DNA of 61,309 nucleotides, taken from Candidatus Auribacterota bacterium. GTDB taxonomy: Bacteria > Auribacterota > Tritonobacteria > UBA1439. The translations under genes and the position numbers were made by a program. Below, piece after piece: positions 24,898 to 33,486 of this stretch. A model generated the notes under the pieces. The model was not told where the DNA came from, made no database searches, and worked only from the letters and a program-made list of their open reading frames with translations. Numbering within the stretch: position 1 is the first letter of the stretch; every line of letters begins with the position of its first letter. The DNA is taken from positions 1-61,309 of the forward strand of contig JAPLCW010000161.1 in assembly GCA_026392015.1 (NCBI GenBank), read 5' to 3'.

Positions 24898-26397
24898 TCA
24901 GCGCTTTCCGGAACGAGTGAAATCCCTGAGGTGTCCGATCACCTTCCGCCCGGCGCGGAAAACAAACTTCAGATCGTCCCAGTTCCTGATGCTCGCTATC
25001 CTCCGCCCCAGGAATAACGGGTCAAAGGCAACGGTGTAGAGCCCTCTCACCAGTTTCAGGAGTTCCTCCTCGGGGAAAGGGATCTTCATAACCGGCTTCC
25101 TCATATCAAAATCCTCCCAGTCCGTGGTGCGCAGCCAACCGTTCTCCAGGCACTCCGTGTAGAGCGCGGTGCCGGGGTAAGGGATGATAATGGTGGCCTG
25201 CATGCTGGAGGCGTATCCGTTCCTCAGGAGATACCTGCCCAGTTCAAATGTCCGGCGCGCCTGGGCATAACTCTCCCATGGATAACCGAACATTATCGTG
25301 ACATGGGGATACAATCCCGCATGCCGCGCCGTCCGGCAGGAGCTGATGATCTCCTCCACGGTGATATTCTTTTTCAAACGGTCCAGCGTCTCCTGATTGG
25401 CGCTCTCCAGGCCGAAGAGGAGGAACCGGAAGCCGGACCTTTGCATCATCCGGTATTCTTCCCGTCCGGCGCTTCCGAAGCGGAAGTTGCAGTCAAAACC
25501 TATGTCGCGCGCGTATCCCCGCTCTCCCATCCCGCGGCAGAAATTATTCAACCAATCTCCGCGTGGGAACGTGCCGGTATCATCCATGATCTCCCGGATG
25601 CGGAGATCGCGCACAAGGGAACCAATCTCGTCCAGAACATTCTCCACGGAGCGGACCCTGAATCGGGGATAGAGCTGCGTCCAGCTGCAGAAGCTGCACT
25701 TCCCCCACCAGCAATCCCTCCCGCTCATGATGTACGTCCCCGGGGTGCGTCTGTAGTTGCCGTTCTCGTACGCGTATAGCCGCCACTTTGTCAGTTCCCT
25801 GTCAATAAAAGGCGCCTCGTTCAGATCATGGTTTAACGTAAAGGGGCCTGTATTTTTTATCTCGTCGTTTTCCCGATACCATACGCCCGGCTCCGCAGCG
25901 GCCGCCCGCCGAAGCTCCGTGGCCGATAATGGTCCTCCGCTCGCATGCGCGCACAGACCGCGCAAAATAAAATCATAGTCCCCGCCGGTGATTATGAAAT
26001 CCACATTTGAATTCTTGAGCGATTCCTCGGGGAGCGCGGTGACATGGTCGCCGACGAGGACCGTCAGCGGGCAATGGGGTCCGTGAGAGAACTCCTCCTT
26101 GATGATCCGGATATACTCCCAGTATTCCTTGATGACGGGGGTTTTGCTCTCGAGAACAATCATGTCGGGTTTCTCCCGCCTTATCAAATCGAGGTAGCCC
26201 GGCCGTTCCATGCCCTCCGCGATGCAATCGTTCCACAACACCTCATGCCCTGCGTTCCTGAGCATCGTGGCCGCGAGGGCCGGAACCACGGGATAGATGA
26301 ATGTGGGTTCGCTGAAATACTGAAATTGACGATTCTGCCCTATGGTGGGGTATCCCTTCGATCTGTCCAGCGGCGGGTACGAGAAAAGAATTTTCAT
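24898..26397 (-). CDS. radical SAM protein with B12-binding-type N-terminus and CX4CX2C cluster motif
   Basis: A 499-residue enzyme with an N-terminal BchE-like domain (MKILFSYPPLDRSKG, later VLVGDHVTALPEE) and a radical SAM core. The cluster residues are Cys229, Cys234 and Cys237 in RDCWWGKCSFC. The spacing CX4CX2C differs from the usual CX3CX2C, but the same CWWGKC type occurs in some radical SAM subgroups. GLESANQET and MFGYPWES follow. The ATG at 26397 overlaps the upstream GT2 stop by 4 bp (ATGA); the much longer upstream frame is not real. The substrate is unknown. Confidence 0.9.
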   Translation of the reverse strand: MKILFSYPPLDRSKGYPTIGQNRQFQYFSEPTFIYPVVPALAATMLRNAGHEVLWNDCIAEGMERPGYLDLIRREKPDMIVLESKTPVIKEYWEYIRIIKEEFSHGPHCPLTVLVGDHVTALPEESLKNSNVDFIITGGDYDFILRGLCAHASGGPLSATELRRAAAAEPGVWYRENDEIKNTGPFTLNHDLNEAPFIDRELTKWRLYAYENGNYRRTPGTYIMSGRDCWWGKCSFCSWTQLYPRFRVRSVENVLDEIGSLVRDLRIREIMDDTGTFPRGDWLNNFCRGMGERGYARDIGFDCNFRFGSAGREEYRMMQRSGFRFLLFGLESANQETLDRLKKNITVEEIISSCRTARHAGLYPHVTIMFGYPWESYAQARRTFELGRYLLRNGYASSMQATIIIPYPGTALYTECLENGWLRTTDWEDFDMRKPVMKIPFPEEELLKLVRGLYTVAFDPLFLGRRIASIRNWDDLKFVFRAGRKVIGHLRDFTRSGKR

Positions 26398-28109
26398 TGT
26401 TCGTCGAGCTCTTTTAAAAACAACCCTTTTATGAAGTTCAGGCCATACACGATATGGGTGCTCACAATGCCTGCTGCGACGGCCGCCGCCATCTTCGGAT
26501 GGAGACTCTTTGCCGCGGTGAGACAGGCGGCCAGCAGATAGAGCGAGACCCCCCACACATAGAGCCTCAGCCCGCCCGGAAAGGCCATCAGCGGAAGCCA
26601 GCCGAGGAGGAGAAAGGCCGTCCAGATCGCCGGGAGAAAGTAGTTGAGTCGGAGCGAGGTCTCGGGAAATCTCTTCACAAAGTAGCCGCGGTGGGTACCG
26701 TAACGCCCGATCTGCCGGAAGTGGGGGAAGAAGAGAGGCCGTCGATGATGCCACACCTGAACGTCCGGATCATAGATGATTTTCTTGCCGAGCTGCCGGG
26801 TGATTTTCAGGCATAGGATGGTGTCCTCGCCCGGCCAGTAGGGGGTCTGGAATCCGCCGACGGCATCAAAGGCCGATCTCCGAACCATGAGATTGCTGGT
26901 GGGGTAGTCATCCACCTCCTTCAACATCTTCGGTATATAGCGATAGAGGTGAACGCCCCCAACCATCCAGCTCGCGAGAACCCTCCCCGCCGCCTGCTCC
27001 CAGAATCCGTCAGTGGGAGGGGTTGATGCCGGACCGCCGACCGCGGCGATGGAATCATCGCTGAAACGGCGCACGGCGTTCGCAAGCCAATCCTCATCCG
27101 GATAGGCGTCGTCATCGATAAACGCAATGATCTCCCCTTTCGCATGTGATGCGCCGATATCCCTCTTGCGCGGCGGGCCGAGAGATCCGGTGGGGATGAC
27201 GGCGATCCTTTTCCCTCCGCACTCCATCGATTCATCGGGGAGGAGGAGCACCTCGAAGTTGGGATAATCCATCTCCGCGATCGCGGAGAGACACTCGCGG
27301 AGATGGGCGCCGGGTGCGCGGAACGGGATCAGGATGGATACGAAAGGCGTCGCCGCCGACATTCTGAGCGGCCGATCGTAGTAGTGGAGCAACTTCAACC
27401 GATAAAATACGGCGAGGGTATCGACCAGTATCTTCCAGATCGCTCCCAGGCCGATGTGACCGAATTTCCCCCTGTAGTCTACAACCACCGGCGCCTCTGC
27501 AATGGTAAATCCCTGGTGGTGCGCATTGACAAGAAGCTCCAGGTCGAAGGCATATCTCTTCACCAGGATGTAGGGGAATACCTTCTCCAGCACCTTCCTT
27601 CTGAAAAGCTTTATCCCCGTCTGCGTGTCTCTGAGGGGGAGCCCGAAGAGAATCTTGACCAGGAAAAAATAGGCGCTGCTGATGATCCTCCTCGATCGGG
27701 GATAGGAGAGCGTCGATCGGGGATGCCTTTTAGAGCCGATCACGACATCCGCGCCCGTATCCGCCTGAACCTGGAGCAGCGTATTAAATTGGCGCGGATG
27801 GATATCCAGGTCCGAGTCGAGAAAAAATAGCAGCTCCCCCGACGCGAGATTGAAGGCGCGCTTCAACGCCCATCCCTTTCCCCGATTGCCGGCATAACTG
27901 AGGAATCGCACCCCCTCAATCTCTTCCGCAGCCCGTGCAATCTCCGAGAGTGTCGTGTCATCGCTCCCATCATCCACCACCACAATCTCGTGGTCCAGGC
28001 TGAGCGAATCCAGAACTCGCTTCGTCTCTCTGATATTCTGATAGATGTGGCTTCCCTCATTATGGGCGGGCATAAGAATCGAAATTTTTTGGGGGATGGA
28101 CGCCGACAT
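26394..28109 (-). CDS. fusion of two GT2 glycosyltransferase domains with C-terminal membrane helices
   Basis: A 571-residue protein with two GT-A domains. Residues about 6-245 resemble dolichyl-phosphate mannose synthase (ISILMPAHNEGSHIYQN, VVVDDGSDDTT, FFLDSDLDIHP), which makes a polyprenyl-phosphate sugar. Residues about 250-500 are a second GT2 (FVSILIPFRAPG, AFIDDDAYPDEDW, PGEDTILCLKI). Two or three membrane helices follow. Such a protein could make a lipid-linked sugar and use it, or transfer two sugars in turn; this is inference. It is the first gene of the cluster on the minus strand and is coupled to the radical SAM gene after it. Confidence 0.9.
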   Translation of the reverse strand: MSASIPQKISILMPAHNEGSHIYQNIRETKRVLDSLSLDHEIVVVDDGSDDTTLSEIARAAEEIEGVRFLSYAGNRGKGWALKRAFNLASGELLFFLDSDLDIHPRQFNTLLQVQADTGADVVIGSKRHPRSTLSYPRSRRIISSAYFFLVKILFGLPLRDTQTGIKLFRRKVLEKVFPYILVKRYAFDLELLVNAHHQGFTIAEAPVVVDYRGKFGHIGLGAIWKILVDTLAVFYRLKLLHYYDRPLRMSAATPFVSILIPFRAPGAHLRECLSAIAEMDYPNFEVLLLPDESMECGGKRIAVIPTGSLGPPRKRDIGASHAKGEIIAFIDDDAYPDEDWLANAVRRFSDDSIAAVGGPASTPPTDGFWEQAAGRVLASWMVGGVHLYRYIPKMLKEVDDYPTSNLMVRRSAFDAVGGFQTPYWPGEDTILCLKITRQLGKKIIYDPDVQVWHHRRPLFFPHFRQIGRYGTHRGYFVKRFPETSLRLNYFLPAIWTAFLLLGWLPLMAFPGGLRLYVWGVSLYLLAACLTAAKSLHPKMAAAVAAGIVSTHIVYGLNFIKGLFLKELDEQ

Positions 28110-28300
28110 GTCAGATCATCTTCCGCAAAGACGCCATAGCGCCTTCTCCAAACCCGGGGCACCCGCTGCGGCCTATAGATCTCTTCACCGCAATACGCCG
28201 AGGAGAGTGTTGTTCAGTGCGCGCAGGAGCTCGTCGGTTTCTCCAACGCCGATCTGACGCGGTACGGAGGGGGAGAATCGCTGGAATCTACGAAAATATC

Positions 28301-28855
28301 TCACGCGCTCTTTTTCAACCGCTCCTTTACCTGCTTCATCGGGAAGTTGCGGCCCGGGCACATGGTGCGCTCTCCGATGAACTCTTTGTGACCCTTTATG
28401 CAGCTTAGGGGGATGTCATACGTTGCGCGGAGCCTTTTGATGAGGGCAACGAGGGAGTCGAGCTGCTTCCTGCTCGGGTACTGGCGGTTGAAATTTCCCA
28501 CAAGGCATACTCCGATCCCGCTCTCATTGAGCCACGGCTGCTTCGCATGCCCACCCGGGAGCTGCTTCTTCCAGCGGTCGCCCTCCTCCACCTCCCCATC
28601 CGCGGTCGCGGAAGTCCCGTTGTCGATGACAAAATGGTATGCGAGACCATTGGGCATGTGTCGGAAGTTCCTGTGATAGCGGTCGATAATCGCGGCATTG
28701 CCCTTGCGGGTGGCACTGTGATGGATAACGATATACTTCCAGCGCGCATGCTTCTGAGGGCGGGCTGATTCGGCGTTGCCGGCAAGGGCAAGGAAAGCAA
28801 GGACAGACACAACGATAAGAAGGGGAATAGGATACGACTTATTCCTGATTTGCAT
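28301..28855 (-). CDS. secreted N-acetylmuramoyl-L-alanine amidase (PGRP/amidase_2)
   Basis: A 184-residue protein with a signal peptide (residues 1-30). The amidase_2/PGRP fold has the zinc ligands His45 (YIVIHHSATR), His156 (KGHKEFIGE) and Cys166 (MCPG). It should cut the bond between MurNAc and L-Ala of peptidoglycan in the periplasm. All three ligands and LAYHFVIDNG are in place, so activity is expected. About 190 bp separate it from the glycan cluster and no gene is seen in that gap. Its length is minimal for the family and there is no wall-binding domain. Confidence 0.93.
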   Translation of the reverse strand: MQIRNKSYPIPLLIVVSVLAFLALAGNAESARPQKHARWKYIVIHHSATRKGNAAIIDRYHRNFRHMPNGLAYHFVIDNGTSATADGEVEEGDRWKKQLPGGHAKQPWLNESGIGVCLVGNFNRQYPSRKQLDSLVALIKRLRATYDIPLSCIKGHKEFIGERTMCPGRNFPMKQVKERLKKSA

Positions 28856-29091
28856 TAATAGCCTAACCCTCTTTTCCCCTCCATCCCTAAGATCTTATCC
28901 TATGATACCAGATTGTGGAAATGAGGCAACCATTTTTGGCGGGTGTCAAAACCGCGGAGGAGGCTTAGTCTATCTTAATATTGGGCTTACGAGGTCGGGT
29001 TTTTCGCGAGAAATTACTGCATTTGGCTCTCTTCCATTTTGTCTGGATAGAAACATCGGCCCCTAGCACTCTCTTAACTCTGCGCTACGCC

Positions 29092-29283
29092 CTATTGCAC
29101 GATGTCCCCATATTCTTCATTCCGGTCGAGGTATTGCATCTCGTCCTGGTCCATCTCGTTCTCCAGCTCGTACTGGGACCTCTGCGGCTTGGGATAGACT
29201 TGACGCCCTGACTGGGGAATGGAGCATCCTAATAGCATTAAAGGCAGGTATAATAGCACGAACCACAAAAAGATCCATTTCAT
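29092..29283 (-). CDS. small lipoprotein
   Basis: A 63-residue precursor with a hydrophobic lead and lipobox LMLLGC (Cys20), followed by a polar, acidic tail (YELENEMDQDEMQYLD). GGGAG precedes the ATG at workable spacing. I do not recognise a family. After processing it would be a 44-residue acylated peptide at the outer or inner membrane. It is divergent from rpoN, with about 320 bp between the two starts. Small size makes this less certain than the larger genes. Confidence 0.65.
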   Translation of the reverse strand: MKWIFLWFVLLYLPLMLLGCSIPQSGRQVYPKPQRSQYELENEMDQDEMQYLDRNEEYGDIVQ

Positions 29284-29604
29284 CTCTTTTCTCCCTATTT
29301 TTTAGATACAGCCATCATATGCGCCGTTACCTACAGTCTCTTCGCAGGACAGCCAGTGACTTTTATTCTACAGCGAAAAGAACAAAGGCGACAACGAAAT
29401 TATCTCGCCCCCGTTGTCACGAGGGCAGGCATAACATCATCATGCACGCAAAGCGAATACCACGCTCTCAATTGTTTATTCATGTATCTTACTGCAAATC
29501 CAACCGTTACGCACATTAGGACTACGATTTTGTGAAAAATCCAAGTGAATATCCTGTTGACGGAAGGCCGGGAACATAGTATTTTTCACCAGGGATTGGA
29601 CACT
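29284..29604. promoter_or_regulatory. divergent region with likely rpoN promoter
   Basis: The gap between the lipoprotein and rpoN holds TTGACG at 29557-29562 and TATTTT at 29580-29585 with a 17-bp spacer, a good sigma-70-type promoter pointing at rpoN. The predicted start would lie near 29592, only about 13 nt before the ATG at 29605, so the leader is very short. The rest of the region holds no gene that I can support. Confidence 0.5.
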
Positions 29605-31068
29605 ATGGTAATTCGCTTTGAACAAGTTCAGAGGATGACCCAAAAGCTCATCCTTTCTCCTCAGATGCAGCAGGCGATCAAGCTGCTGCAGCTCCCCCTT
29701 CTCCAGCTCCAGCAGGTAATCCGCCAGGAAATGGTGCAGAACGCCGTCCTGGAGGAGGAGCTCCTCGAAGAGGAGGATGAGGAGGAGAAAGAAGAGAGGG
29801 AGCAGCGGGAGGAGGCGGAAGCCGAAGATAAGGCGCCCAAGGAGGATACAAGCGAGCTCAATTTTGACGAGGAGTTCAACCGTTTGTTGCAGATCGACGA
29901 AGAGTGGAAGGAATATTTCCGCCAGAGCGGCAGCTATCGTTCCTATTCGGAAGAGGATGAGGAGAAGCGGCGTTTCCTCGAATCATCGGTGGTGAAACCG
30001 GAGACGCTCCGGGAGAATCTCCTCAATCAGCTCGGCGTCGCCCTCCTGGACGAGAATGAAAAAAAGATCTGCGAGGCGATCGTCGGTGATATTGACGATA
30101 ACGGCTATCTCCAGTCCAGTATCGAGGATATCGCCCAGCGGCTCAGCGTTCCGCTTGAAGACGTTGCGCGCATGCTCGCACTCATCCAAACCCTCAGTCC
30201 TGTGGGGGTCGGGGCCCGGAATGCGAGGGAATGCCTGCTCATCCAGATCAATCGACTCGGTATAACGGACCCGCTTATCATCGCGATCGTCGACAAGCAC
30301 CTGGAGGATCTGAGCGTGAAGAAATACCGCCAAATCGCCAGGACCCTCAAGGTTCCTCCACTCCTCATACAGAAGGCCGCCGAGCTCATCGCGACGCTCG
30401 AGCCGAAACCGGGGAGGGCCTTTTCCGACGAACTCGCCCACTACATTACCCCCGACGTTTTTATCGAGAAGGCGAGCGGGGAGTACAATATCATCCTTAA
30501 CGATGACCGCATCCCGCGCCTCCGTATCAGCAACATGTACAGACAGATGATCGATAACCCCACGACGGATAAGACCACGAAGACATACATACGCGATAAG
30601 ATCAAAGGGGGACAGTGGTTGATCCGCAATATCAATCAGCGGCAGACGACCATCTACAATATCTCCTCGGAGATTGTGAAGAGGCAGAAGGATTTCTTCG
30701 ACGAGGGGATGAGCCACCTGAAGCCGCTCACAATGCAGGAAGTGGCGGATTCGATAGGGATGCATGAATCCACGGTCAGCCGCGCTATCGCAAACAAGTA
30801 CATCCAGACGCCGCACGGGCTCTTCGACATGAAGTACTTCTTCAGCTCCGGGGTGGACTCACAGATCGGCGGCAGTGTTTCCGTGAACACCATCAAGAGC
30901 ATGATTCGGCAGATGACCAGCACGGAGGATCCGAAGAATCCCCTGAGTGACCAGCAGATCATCGACGCCCTCGCAGCAAAGGGCATGCGCCTCGCGCGCC
31001 GCACGATCACCAAGTACCGCAAGGAGCTCAAGATCCCCTCATCCAACATCAGAAGGAAGTTCTACTAA
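29605..31068 (+). CDS. rpoN: RNA polymerase sigma-54 factor
   Basis: A 487-residue sigma-54, which directs RNA polymerase to -24/-12 promoters and needs an enhancer-binding ATPase to open them. Region I is Gln/Leu-rich (RMTQKLILSPQMQQAIKLLQ). Region II is very acidic (EEELLEEEDEEEKEE). The core-binding and helix-turn-helix parts follow (TMQEVADSIGMHESTVSR), and the RpoN box ARRTITKYRKEL is near the end. The ATG at 29605 with AGGGATTGG upstream is chosen over an earlier GTG because the family starts at region I. It is one of only two plus-strand genes. No enhancer-binding partner is in the window. Confidence 0.97.
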   Translation: MVIRFEQVQRMTQKLILSPQMQQAIKLLQLPLLQLQQVIRQEMVQNAVLEEELLEEEDEEEKEEREQREEAEAEDKAPKEDTSELNFDEEFNRLLQIDEEWKEYFRQSGSYRSYSEEDEEKRRFLESSVVKPETLRENLLNQLGVALLDENEKKICEAIVGDIDDNGYLQSSIEDIAQRLSVPLEDVARMLALIQTLSPVGVGARNARECLLIQINRLGITDPLIIAIVDKHLEDLSVKKYRQIARTLKVPPLLIQKAAELIATLEPKPGRAFSDELAHYITPDVFIEKASGEYNIILNDDRIPRLRISNMYRQMIDNPTTDKTTKTYIRDKIKGGQWLIRNINQRQTTIYNISSEIVKRQKDFFDEGMSHLKPLTMQEVADSIGMHESTVSRAIANKYIQTPHGLFDMKYFFSSGVDSQIGGSVSVNTIKSMIRQMTSTEDPKNPLSDQQIIDALAAKGMRLARRTITKYRKELKIPSSNIRRKFY

Positions 31069-31074
31069 ACCAGC

Positions 31075-31102
31075 GATAAGCGGTAAGCCATAAGCAGTAA
31101 GC
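31075..31102. repeat. four-unit TAAGC-word array after rpoN
   Basis: Four consecutive 7-nt words (GATAAGC, GGTAAGC, CATAAGC, AGTAAGC) follow the rpoN stop directly and lead into the terminator hairpin. There is no opposing arm here. Confidence 0.8.
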
Positions 31103-31132
31103 AAAAAAGGGAGGCTTTCGCCTCCCTTTTTT
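31103..31132. terminator. bidirectional intrinsic terminator between rpoN and tRNA-Thr
   Basis: A 7-bp stem GGGAGGC/GCCTCCC with a TTTC loop is bordered by A6 on the left and T6 on the right. The symmetry lets it act on both strands, ending rpoN from the left and tRNA-Thr from the right. Confidence 0.88.
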
Positions 31133-31241
31133 ATTTCTATCTGCGTTATGCTATTTCCCGTTGTCCGCTATCCTTCTCCCGCTATCCATTAGAACATTAG
31201 ATGTTAAATTTTCTATCACTAATCACTAATCACTGTAGTAC

Positions 31242-31317
31242 TGGAGCCAGCGATCGGAATCGAACCGATAACCTGCGCATTACGAATGCGCTGCTCTGCC
31301 AGTTGAGCTACGCTGGC
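31242..31317 (-). tRNA. tRNA-Thr(CGU)
   Basis: A complete tRNA. The acceptor stem GCCAGCG pairs with CGCTGGC, followed by a T discriminator and encoded CCA. The anticodon arm encloses TTCGTAA, giving anticodon CGU (threonine ACG codons). The D arm AGCTCAACTGGCAGAGC and T loop GTTCGATTC are canonical. It is transcribed toward rpoN, and the two share a terminator. Confidence 0.96.
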
Positions 31318-31902
31318 TCTATATTCATTCGAAAAGAGTTACGTCAACTTCTCCGGGGATTGAAACAACGCGGGCGTCCCTAGAGTGCCCATCCTGTCCC
31401 ACTTTTCGCCCTTCCAATACATCCAACGCCTGTCTTTACCGATTCAAAGCATTTATCGTTTTCTATTGAAGATAATATACCATCTCTATTTCGTCCATTC
31501 AATACCTTACGGAGTGCCAAAATGGCAGATAACGTAGAGGTCGGATCCTTCGGCAGGCTCAAAACAAGTTCTATCCGATCCGTTGGCGGGCTTGATAAAT
31601 CAAGCCCCTACAAAATTATCGTTTTTGACTCAGGCGCACTTACTGGCTGAAGCTTTTAATCGGTCATCCGCCATTTCGGGAGAGTGCCCTGTTGAAAATA
31701 TTTGCCTCTGCTTGCCGCTTTTGCTTTTTCGCAACAGTGATGCAGCCCTGGGCCAGGTTAATCTGTTTCCGCCCCGGGGTATCGGCGTGTTGCGAATGGC
31801 AAATACCTACTCCGCCTGCTTCTTGCTCGTTCCTCTCTTATCTTCTGACGAGATCCATTACCATCTCGTGACTTATGAAAAGTGCGGGATTAGGGAATAT
31901 GT
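31318..31902. other. gene-poor gap with a palindromic repeat
   Basis: No supported gene lies here; the open frames have no family features. It contains atccttcggcaggctc (31545-31560) and a 9-bp perfect palindrome GGGCTTGAT-AA-ATCAAGCCC at 31588-31607. A related pair recurs at 57165-57233 with compensatory changes in the stem. The rest is unremarkable. Confidence 0.6.
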
Positions 31903-32376
31903 TTATCCCTGCGGTTTTCCTGGAAATAGGTCTCTCCTGATTTCCACTGCGACACCAGCTTTTTGCAGATACTCCTTCGCAAGATGAAAATTGTAGCACT
32001 CATTTTTCTTGAAATTGAGATCCTCTGCGAGTACCAATTTTGTAATCCCTGCCTCGATGAGCGTGAGCGCACATGGCGCACATGGATACCATTCGCACAG
32101 GTAGAGAGTTGCTCCCCTGGTTGAGATCCCCATCTCGGATGCCCTGCAGATGGCCCTCACCTCTGCATGAACGCTGGGACAATGCTTTATATTTTGAGGG
32201 CTAATGGGCCCACCCAATCGACATTCGTGATGCTCTCCTGCTCTTTCGGGTGGCCCATTCCAACCGAGAACATGCTTTCCGTCGTTCGTCTCGATTACAG
32301 CAGCCATTCGTATATTCTTGCATGTGCTGCAGGATTTTGCCTGTTCGAATAATTCACATAGTTCGTTACTTGTCAT
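31903..32376 (-). CDS. dCMP/CMP deaminase-like zinc enzyme
   Basis: A 157-residue deaminase of the cytidine/deoxycytidylate family. The active-site zinc motif is His70-Ala-Glu72 and PCAPC (Cys99, Cys102), with the Glu as proton shuttle. Extra Cys and His residues (Cys16, Cys19, His49, His50, Cys52, Cys66) could bind a second metal, as in some dCMP deaminases. It probably converts dCMP to dUMP for thymidylate synthesis, but tRNA or free-base deaminases of the same fold cannot be ruled out. The gene stands alone, downstream (on the minus strand) of a MITE. GGAGCG lies upstream of the ATG at wide spacing. Confidence 0.85.
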   Translation of the reverse strand: MTSNELCELFEQAKSCSTCKNIRMAAVIETNDGKHVLGWNGPPERAGEHHECRLGGPISPQNIKHCPSVHAEVRAICRASEMGISTRGATLYLCEWYPCAPCALTLIEAGITKLVLAEDLNFKKNECYNFHLAKEYLQKAGVAVEIRRDLFPGKPQG

Positions 32377-32513
32377 AGAAGTCGCGCTCCCGCGAGGGGC
32401 AGTAGGTATGGCTTGACGTTTTTAAGGATTTTCTTTTTTCTGCTCTATAGAGAGAGCAACGGCCTCCTGGACAAAACAGTTCCCGGATGAACGCTGCTCT
32501 GCATTGGCAATAA

Positions 32514-32666
32514 CTAGTGTCTTGTCTCAGAAATATCTCGCGTATGTTTGTCATTGCGAGCGTAAGCGAAGCAATCTCAACTCATTGTGATCCAAGAGAT
32601 TGCTTCGTCGCTCCGCTCCTCACAATGACACAACTTTGTAAAGCTATTTAAGGGACACAACACTAG
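32514..32666. mobile_element. MITE with CTAG ends, copy 1
   Basis: A 153-bp element beginning ctagtgtcttgtc and ending gggacacaacactag, so its ends are inverted repeats of each other. The interior is one large imperfect palindrome (gcgagcgtaagcgaagcaat and its counterpart). The second copy at 38859-39010 is in the opposite orientation and about 95 percent identical. It has no coding capacity and would need a transposase from elsewhere. Confidence 0.88.
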
Positions 32667-32860
32667 TCTGCTCTATGCCAGGCGGGCAACACTATTCTTC
32701 TTCCCATATAGAATCGAAGGACATTCCAGAGAGGTGCTCAGCTATTTCTATGCCGCTCACGATAGGAAAAGGGGGGTTCTTTCACCAAAGCCCTATCGCC
32801 CAGACGGGAAACCATACACCCCAAACGCTCCAGATCTCTTGTGCCGCTGCTGAGCCCCAA

Positions 32861-33352
32861 CTATTGCTTCTTGTCCGGTTTGGCTTCCGGAAGTTTTTCC
32901 TGCTTCGTCTGGACCTCGAACTTTTTATCCCCTCCCGATTTCACTGCGGGTTCGGGATACATTTTTCGTATTGTCTCCAACTGTTTTTCAATAGCTTCCT
33001 TGGACTCTCCCGCCATTTCTTTTTGCACCAGCCTCAACGCCACATCGACTGTGATCCTGAGATTCCTTGGGTCTTTATAAAATTTATCCAATGCGGTTAC
33101 CGTCTGCTCATACGACATGCACGGCAGCAAACGACACAGGCCTTCCTCATCCGTCCTTCCCGCGGTTACCAAGCCCATATTGCATCCCTCGTAAATACCT
33201 ATGACAAGATAGATCTTCGCGAGGGGGACATCAAAGACATTGAAGTCCGCCAACTTGTTCCATGCCTCTCCGTTGAAACCCAACGGCGGCTTCGCGGCAA
33301 ACACAGTTGCCACGGTCATCATAAGGATGACTGTCATCACCACTGTTTTCAT
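32861..33352 (-). CDS. secreted protein, possibly Rap1a/Tai-like
   Basis: A 163-residue protein with a clear signal peptide (MKTVVMTVILMMTVATVFAA). The middle (IYLVIGIYEGCNMGL, then three more Cys and ALDKFYKDPRNLRITVDVAL) recalls the Rap1a/Tai immunity-type fold, where a C-terminal helix pair ends in a stretch like hPxxxxxxA..l. That link is weak and not relied on. The tail is Lys-rich. GGAGGTGTACG before the ATG is an excellent ribosome binding site. It lies at the downstream end of the paralogue island. Confidence 0.75.
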   Translation of the reverse strand: MKTVVMTVILMMTVATVFAAKPPLGFNGEAWNKLADFNVFDVPLAKIYLVIGIYEGCNMGLVTAGRTDEEGLCRLLPCMSYEQTVTALDKFYKDPRNLRITVDVALRLVQKEMAGESKEAIEKQLETIRKMYPEPAVKSGGDKKFEVQTKQEKLPEAKPDKKQ

Positions 33353-33486
33353 CGTACACCTCCTTCACATAACATATCCCGCAAAGCGTTATTATACCCC
33401 GCCCCGCGCTCCAGGGGCATAAAAATATCCGTCCCCCAATCCATCTTCTCCCTGTCTCTATCGCGTAGAAAATAGCACTATTCCAC

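Noticed and set aside
29983..30816. 277-residue minus-strand frame opposite rpoN
   Set aside because: rpoN has all sigma-54 regions; the antisense frame has no recognisable features.
31583..31987. 134-residue plus-strand frame in the gap after tRNA-Thr
   Set aside because: It starts in a palindromic repeat, overlaps the deaminase gene antisense and shows no family pattern.
32675..33475. 266-residue plus-strand frame
   Set aside because: It is antisense to the secreted-protein gene at 32861-33352, which has a signal peptide and an excellent ribosome binding site.
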